A stretch of 9,191 nucleotides of DNA from CAZJCK01 sp964544635 (GTDB lineage Bacteria > Zixibacteria > MSB-5A5 > GN15 > FEB-12). The notes under the pieces were generated by a model that saw nothing but the letters and a program-made list of their open reading frames with translations, searched no databases and was not told where the DNA came from. Below, one piece after another: positions 5,871 through 9,191 of the stretch (position 1 is the first letter of the stretch; the number at the start of each line of letters is the position of its first letter). Made by a program: the position numbers and the translations under genes. The stretch is taken from positions 1 to 9,191 of the forward strand of contig CAZJCK010000106.1 in NCBI GenBank assembly GCA_964544635.1, in the 5' to 3' direction.

Positions 5871-6425
5871 ATGAAAAAGAGTATTCTGGCACTTCTGATT
5901 GTCCTCGCGCTGGCGTCCGGAAGCTCGGCATCGAGCCAGCTGGGCGTGGGTGTGGCGGGCGGCCTTGACTACCCGCTGGTACAGGACGACCAGACCAGCG
6001 GCCCGGTTTTGGGCGCTCGACTGATCTGGAGCGCCCTTCCCACTATCACCATCGAACCCAACATCTTCTTCACCCGCTACGGTGACGGCGATTTCTCGGA
6101 GTTTGGCGGCGATCTGGACGGTATGAAGGTGAATGCCTATGGTGTCGACGCCACCCTTGGCGGCGGCTTCCGAGGTGCCGGCTTCTCACCGTTCCTCGTG
6201 GCCGGCCTGGCCCTTTACAATATGGACCGTGACCTGCCCGGCGACCAGGTTGATGTTGGCGAAACCAAGCTCGGCTGGTCCGGCGGTCTCGGGCTTGGCA
6301 TCGGGCTGGGAACCAAGCTGCAGCTCGATACCCGCGGACAGTTCGTGCTGATTCCGATCGGCGACGGTGGTTCGCGTAAATCGGTCAACGTTTTGGTTGG
6401 CCTCAACCTGCTGCTGGGCAACTAA
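5871..6425 (+). CDS. Small secreted beta-barrel outer-membrane protein (OMP_b-brl-like)
   Basis: This 184-aa protein has a classical signal peptide (MKKSILALLIVLALASGSSA, cleavage expected around residues 20-22). Then come glycine-rich, alternating hydrophobic segments (LGVGVAGGLDYPL, VLGARLIWSA, ITIEPNIFFTRYG, VDATLGGGFRG, FSPFLVAGLALYNM, GWSGGLGLGIGLG, LQLDTRGQFVLIP, VNVLVGLNLLLGN) that look like about eight transmembrane beta-strands. The open frame extends upstream to an ATG at 5763, but the ATG at 5871 has GGAGG four bases before it and starts exactly at the signal peptide. Unlike many outer-membrane proteins it ends in Asn, not Phe. The lipoprotein gene follows after 12 bases. Function unknown; an OmpA/OmpW-like small barrel is the best structural guess. 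Confidence 0.85.
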   Translation: MKKSILALLIVLALASGSSASSQLGVGVAGGLDYPLVQDDQTSGPVLGARLIWSALPTITIEPNIFFTRYGDGDFSEFGGDLDGMKVNAYGVDATLGGGFRGAGFSPFLVAGLALYNMDRDLPGDQVDVGETKLGWSGGLGLGIGLGTKLQLDTRGQFVLIPIGDGGSRKSVNVLVGLNLLLGN

Positions 6426-6437
6426 GGAGGTACTGTT

Positions 6438-6962
6438 ATGCACAAGAAACAGTTCTTAAGCGGCATCCTCCTGACGGTTGTCGCGCTATTATTGGCCGGC
6501 TGTCTGATTACCGGTACATTCATTGCCGACATCATGATTCGGGACTTTGATGTCAATACCGACACCTTCTATGCCGAACAGGTCGACCTGACCGAGGATG
6601 AAGACTGGGAAGACCATAAGGACGACATCAAGTCGATCGACCTGGTCGGTTTCGAGCTTTGGATCAATAACACATCAGGTTCCGCCCAGTCCTTCAAGGC
6701 GTTCATCGACGATGCCAACGAGCAGCTCTACCAGACCGCAGTGCTGGTCGAGGCAAACGCCACTGTCATTCTGGACGAACTGACTCTGGATCCCGGGGAC
6801 AACTATATCAGCTATCCCAATTCGTTCAACTATCTGCGCAACCTGGAAACGATCCGCACATTGCTGGAAGCCGGCCAGTTCAATGCCTACGGCATTACCA
6901 CCGGCGGCACATTCGAGCTCGATTCCATGCGGGTGATTGTCACCTTCACCGCCGGCGAATAG
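6438..6962 (+). CDS. Predicted lipoprotein of unknown function
   Basis: This 174-aa protein has a type II signal peptide: positively charged MHKKQ, a hydrophobic core, and the lipobox LLAGC with Cys22 as lipidation site. The mature part has a very acidic segment (EDEDWEDHKDD, about residues 53-63) and then alternating strand-like stretches (DLVGFELWINN, VLVEANATVILDELTL, MRVIVTFTAG), suggesting a compact beta-sandwich. I do not recognise a family. The ribosome binding site AAGGAGG (6424-6430) overlaps the TAA of the barrel gene and lies 7 bases before the ATG, so the two genes are one transcript and probably translationally coupled. A shared envelope role with the barrel is likely but inferred. 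A strong terminator follows. Confidence 0.85.
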   Translation: MHKKQFLSGILLTVVALLLAGCLITGTFIADIMIRDFDVNTDTFYAEQVDLTEDEDWEDHKDDIKSIDLVGFELWINNTSGSAQSFKAFIDDANEQLYQTAVLVEANATVILDELTLDPGDNYISYPNSFNYLRNLETIRTLLEAGQFNAYGITTGGTFELDSMRVIVTFTAGE

Positions 6963-6989
6963 CGACAGCCAAATACCTTGAGTGTCAAA

Positions 6990-7017
6990 CCGGCCCGCTG
7001 CGCGGGCCGGTTTTTTT
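6990..7017 (+). terminator. Rho-independent terminator after the lipoprotein gene
   Basis: A perfect 9-bp stem CCGGCCCGC / GCGGGCCGG (6990-6998, 7002-7010) with loop TGC is followed by seven T (7011-7017). Two further A-T pairs (6988-6989) extend the stem. Confidence 0.93.
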
Positions 7018-7030
7018 ATGCCGTCCCGGC

Positions 7031-7059
7031 TTGCCAAGTCGGCCTCTGCGCAGTACCAT
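7031..7059 (+). promoter_or_regulatory. Possible promoter of lpdA
   Basis: TTGCCA (7031-7036), 17 bp, TACCAT (7054-7059). It lies between the preceding terminator and the ribosome binding site at 7089-7094. If correct, transcription starts near 7066, so the in-frame TTG at 7031 cannot be the translation start. Confidence 0.4.
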
Positions 7060-7076
7060 ACCCGAACCGATCAATC

Positions 7077-7106
7077 ATGATAGTAAGCAAGGAGTTAGTG
7101 CCATAG
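7077..7106 (+). other. Possible nine-codon leader ORF overlapping the lpdA start
   Basis: ATG at 7077 opens a 9-codon frame (MIVSKELVP) that ends in TAG at 7104-7106. Its stop overlaps the apparent ATA start of lpdA in the string ATAG, an arrangement like the ATGA overlaps that allow re-initiation. No binding site is seen before 7077, so this may be chance. Confidence 0.2.
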
Positions 7107-8503
7107 CCACGCAGTACGATATAGTCATCATCGGCGGCGGGCCGGGCGGGTATCCGGCCGGTATCCGTGCCGCCATGAAGGGGGCAAAGGTGGCGGTCGT
7201 CGAGGTCGACAAACTGGGCGGGGTCTGCCTGAACCGCGGCTGCATACCGTCCAAAGCCCTCATCGCCTCAGCAGTCCAGTACCAGCACATGAAGGATGCC
7301 GAGGACTTCGGTATCCGCCTCGCCGCCCCGCCGGTCTACGACTGGGAGGCCATGAAGGGCCGCAAGAACAAGATAGTCTCCGGCCTCGTTGGCGGTATCG
7401 GTCAGTTGTTCAAGTCGCACGGTGTCGATCATTACCCCGGATTTGGCCGCGTTACCGGCAAGAACGAGGTGACCGTGACCGACGAGGACGGCAAGGAAAC
7501 GAAGCTCGACACAAAAAATATCATCATTGCCACCGGCTCGCGCTCGGCCAATATCCCGCCGTATCCGGTTGACGGTCATCGTATCGTGAACTCCGACCAT
7601 CTGCTCGAACTGGACAATCTGCCGAAGAAGTGCCTGATTATTGGCGCCGGAGTTATTGGGTGCGAGTGGGCATCGATGTTTGCCTTGCTGGATGTCGAGG
7701 TCGTCATGGTCGAAATGCTTGATCATGTTCTGCCGCTCGAGGACGAAAACACGCAGAAGATCCTGGAGCGTGAGTTCAAGAAAATGAAGGTCGAATTCCA
7801 CGGCAGCACCAAGGTGGAAGAACTGATCCCTGGCCCCGACGGCGTCCAGGCGAAGCTGTCGAACGGGAAGGTCATCGACGCCAACCAGGTGCTGGTGGCA
7901 GTCGGACGTCGCTTTAACACCGAAGACATGGGCCTCGAAGAGGTTGGGGTGAAGCTCAACAAGAATGGCTCGATCAAGACGACTGTCGATATGCGTACAT
8001 CGGTTGACAATATCTTCGCGATTGGTGATGTCCGCGGTGACATCCTGCTGGCGTACACAGCGACCCACGACGGTATGGTGGCGGCCGACAATGCGCTTGG
8101 CGGCAAAGTTAAACGCGACTACACCGGCGTACCGTCGGTCATTTTCACCCATCCCGAAGTTGCCTCGGTCGGCCTGACGGAGAAGGAGGCGGCCGAGACG
8201 CATGATCTGATCATCGGTAAATTCCCGCTCCGGGCGCTGGGGAAGGCCCACGCCGAAAACGAGATTGCCGGTGAGGTCAAGGTGATCGGCGACAAGAAGT
8301 CGGACAAGCTGCTGGGTGTGCATGCGATCGGTGTGCACGCTGCCGAGATCATTCATACGGCGGCGCTGGCGGTCAACCGTGGTCTGACAGTGCAGCAGCT
8401 CGGTTCGCTGATTTTCGGTCACCCGGTAATCTCCGAGGCGGTGATGGAAGCGGCCCACGACGCTCACGGCATGTCGGTGCACCTGGCCAAGAAGAAGAAA
8501 TAG
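7103..8503 (+). CDS. lpdA: Dihydrolipoamide dehydrogenase (E3), apparent ATA start
   Basis: E3 reoxidises dihydrolipoamide of the 2-oxoacid dehydrogenase and glycine cleavage complexes with FAD and NAD+. From ATA at 7103 it has 466 aa, the usual length. Motifs: FAD-binding IVIIGGGPGGYPAG near the N-terminus, redox disulfide in GGVCLNRGCIPSKAL (Cys42, Cys47), NAD-binding CLIIGAGVIGCEWASM, second FAD motif NIFAIGDVRGDILLAYTA, and C-terminal GHPVISE with the active-site dyad His440 and Glu445. The only standard in-frame start, TTG at 7031, lacks a binding site and lies in the likely promoter. AAGGAG at 7089-7094 is 8 bases before ATA, and the following codons give ATQYD, matching the common E3 start MATQYD. 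So ATA is either a real rare start or an ATG with one G-to-A change or sequence error. The gene stands alone with its own terminator; no E1 or E2 gene is in view. Confidence 0.93.
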   Translation: MATQYDIVIIGGGPGGYPAGIRAAMKGAKVAVVEVDKLGGVCLNRGCIPSKALIASAVQYQHMKDAEDFGIRLAAPPVYDWEAMKGRKNKIVSGLVGGIGQLFKSHGVDHYPGFGRVTGKNEVTVTDEDGKETKLDTKNIIIATGSRSANIPPYPVDGHRIVNSDHLLELDNLPKKCLIIGAGVIGCEWASMFALLDVEVVMVEMLDHVLPLEDENTQKILEREFKKMKVEFHGSTKVEELIPGPDGVQAKLSNGKVIDANQVLVAVGRRFNTEDMGLEEVGVKLNKNGSIKTTVDMRTSVDNIFAIGDVRGDILLAYTATHDGMVAADNALGGKVKRDYTGVPSVIFTHPEVASVGLTEKEAAETHDLIIGKFPLRALGKAHAENEIAGEVKVIGDKKSDKLLGVHAIGVHAAEIIHTAALAVNRGLTVQQLGSLIFGHPVISEAVMEAAHDAHGMSVHLAKKKK

Positions 8504-8543
8504 ACAGTACGACGAACAGAAAGCGAAGCGCGAATTCTGAACG

Positions 8544-8578
8544 AGCCGTTCGCAGTATCTGCGGGCGGCTATCTTTTT
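8544..8578 (+). terminator. Rho-independent terminator of lpdA
   Basis: The stem is AGCCG-TT-CGCAG paired with CTGCG-GG-CGGCT (8544-8555, 8559-8570), 12 bp including two T-G wobble pairs, around a TAT loop. ATC and five T follow. It starts 41 bases after the lpdA stop. Confidence 0.8.
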
Positions 8579-8782
8579 GTTTGGTAACAGCTTGTTGTGT
8601 CGGCTCGGGTTGTCGAGGGTGATCAGCTGTCGCAGTTTCTGCGAGGCCGGAGTGTGCGAGCAGGTATGGTGGCTCTTTTGTGGTCAGCGTAAACGGTTTG
8701 TTGACAGCCAATTGGCGTGCTTGCAGGGAGCGGGAGGCTGGTTGGCATGGACATTGTATACTATTGGGGCCGAAGTCAGTTA

Positions 8783-8820
8783 CTCTTAATTACAGTATGG
8801 CGGTGAAGGGTAATTAAGAG
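8783..8820. repeat. AT-rich perfect inverted repeat
   Basis: CTCTTAATTAC (8783-8793) and GTAATTAAGAG (8810-8820) are perfect 11-bp inverted copies around a 16-base loop. This could be an RNA hairpin or a protein binding site. It lies 21 bases after a TATACT box (8757-8762), which has no good -35 element, and just before the hairpin at 8833. Confidence 0.6.
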
Positions 8821-8832
8821 GTGGGGATTGAG

Positions 8833-8866
8833 AAGGAGTCGCGAAGTGAGGGCGCGACTCCTTTTC
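8833..8866 (+). terminator. Terminator-like hairpin in the non-coding stretch
   Basis: An 11-bp perfect stem AAGGAGTCGCG / CGCGACTCCTT (8833-8843, 8853-8863) with a 9-base loop; the T tract is short (TTTT at 8862-8865, partly in the stem). It might end a small RNA starting near 8768, or be a second terminator for read-through from lpdA. Confidence 0.5.
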
Positions 8867-8966
8867 GCATTAATAGTGCCGTCTGTTGAGGTGGGCGAAA
8901 GGCAATCGGGGGTATAACGATCATGCCGATAAGCCGGCGGTGTTGGTCGGTCGGGTTACAAATAGC

Positions 8967-8994
8967 TTGACAGACGGTGGTGTGTTAATATTTT
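8967..8994 (+). promoter_or_regulatory. Sigma70-type promoter of the tRNA gene
   Basis: TTGACA (8967-8972), 16 bp, TATTTT (8989-8994). The predicted start near 9001 leaves a leader of about 20 bases before the tRNA. Confidence 0.7.
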
Positions 8995-9019
8995 CTTAGG
9001 CTCACATTTTTGAGATAAT

Positions 9020-9093
9020 GGCGGTGTAGCTCAGCTGGTTAGAGCAGCGGAATCATAATCCGCGTGTCCGGGGTTCGAGTCCCTGCACCGCTA
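9020..9093 (+). tRNA. tRNA with anticodon CAT, probably elongator tRNA-Met
   Basis: A complete 74-base cloverleaf. The acceptor GGCGGTG pairs with CACCGCT (G1-U72 wobble), the discriminator is A, the D stem is GCTC/GAGC, the anticodon stem is GCGGA/TCCGC with loop ATCATAA (anticodon at 9054-9056), and the T arm is CGGGG-TTCGAGT-CCCTG. CCA is not encoded, so it must be added by the CCA enzyme. A paired G1 argues against initiator tRNA. The acceptor GGCGGTG...CCGCTA is the same kind as the elongator Met tRNA of Bacillus subtilis. A tRNA-Ile2 read through lysidine at C34 cannot be fully excluded. Position 32 is A, where a pyrimidine is usual. Confidence 0.92.
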
Positions 9094-9112
9094 TTATTTT
9101 CTAATCCCCCTA

Positions 9113-9141
9113 TTGACAACGATTTAGAAAGGCGCTATCTT
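9113..9141 (+). promoter_or_regulatory. Sigma70-type promoter of the gene beyond the window
   Basis: TTGACA (9113-9118), 17 bp, TATCTT (9136-9141), starting 20 bases after the tRNA. The predicted start lies near 9148. No terminator separates it from the tRNA. Confidence 0.75.
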
Positions 9142-9179
9142 GCCGATGTAAGCCTTGTGACCAATTTGTGACATGAAAT

Positions 9180-9185
9180 AGGAGG
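9180..9185 (+). promoter_or_regulatory. Ribosome binding site of a gene starting just past the window end
   Basis: AGGAGG, the full Shine-Dalgarno consensus, is followed by CTCACA to the window end. The start codon should fall within the next few bases; the product is unknown. Confidence 0.65.
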
Positions 9186-9191
9186 CTCACA

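Larger units (their letters stand above)
8579..8966. other. Non-coding stretch between lpdA and the tRNA
   Basis: I see no credible gene here: the open frames on both strands lack family motifs, binding sites and coding-like composition. The stretch holds a second CGCAG-TTT-CTGCG hairpin (8631-8643), an AT-rich 11-bp inverted repeat (8783-8820) and a GC-rich terminator-like hairpin (8833-8866). The last two are annotated separately. Confidence 0.6.

Noticed and set aside
7031..7102. TTG start giving a 24-residue N-terminal extension of E3
   Set aside because: There is no ribosome binding site. It lies directly after a terminator and overlaps a likely -35 element, and E3 proteins normally begin close to the GGGPGG motif.
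7268..8482. Minus-strand 404-codon open frame opposite lpdA
   Set aside because: It is a shadow of lpdA, which carries all E3 motifs in order. The antisense protein is rich in Arg, His and Val without domain features.
8577..8789. Small plus-strand open frame after lpdA (70 codons)
   Set aside because: It begins in the terminator T tract, has no binding site, and ends at the inverted repeat. Its composition is not coding-like.

Overview
The window comes from a Gram-negative bacterium. It encodes beta-barrel outer-membrane proteins (one with a C-terminal Phe) and a lipobox lipoprotein, and it has sigma70-type promoters and a tRNA without an encoded CCA. The run of exactly 100 N is typical of a draft or metagenome assembly. 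The style of the outer-membrane proteins and of the polyamine enzymes would fit an uncultivated FCB-group or deltaproteobacterial-like lineage, but the phylum is inference and cannot be fixed from this window.

Layout. (1) 1-570: 3' end of an outer-membrane beta-barrel gene and its terminator. (2) 575-1819: a REP/REPIN module. An intact REP-associated tyrosine transposase (RAYT) sits between paired inverted REP sequences, followed by a tandem array (135-bp period) that is interrupted by the assembly gap. (3) 1813-5628, minus strand: a compact polyamine operon read as XRE-cupin regulator, speD, fold-III ornithine/lysine-type decarboxylase, speE and a class I glutamine amidotransferase. It has a clear promoter (TTGACT-16-TATAAT) and two copies of a GTTTAATAAAC palindrome just after the predicted transcription start. 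(4) 5763-7017, plus strand: a two-gene unit for a small secreted beta-barrel and a lipoprotein, ended by a strong terminator. (5) 7103-8578: dihydrolipoamide dehydrogenase, which appears to start at an ATA codon, and its terminator. (6) 8579-9019: non-coding, with two strong hairpins. (7) 9020-9093: tRNA with anticodon CAT and its own promoter, then the promoter and ribosome binding site of a gene that begins beyond the window.

How the parts work together: the decarboxylase makes putrescine (or cadaverine), SpeD makes decarboxylated AdoMet, and SpeE joins them into spermidine (or an analogue). The regulator at the head of the operon probably senses a polyamine or related small ligand through its cupin domain and controls its own operon. 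The role of the amidotransferase is unknown. The REPIN array lies between the 3' ends of the outer-membrane gene and the polyamine operon, a usual place for REP elements. The most noteworthy items are the RAYT/REPIN module with its hidden copy number, the operator pair, the ATA start of lpdA, and the SpeE with altered motif residues.
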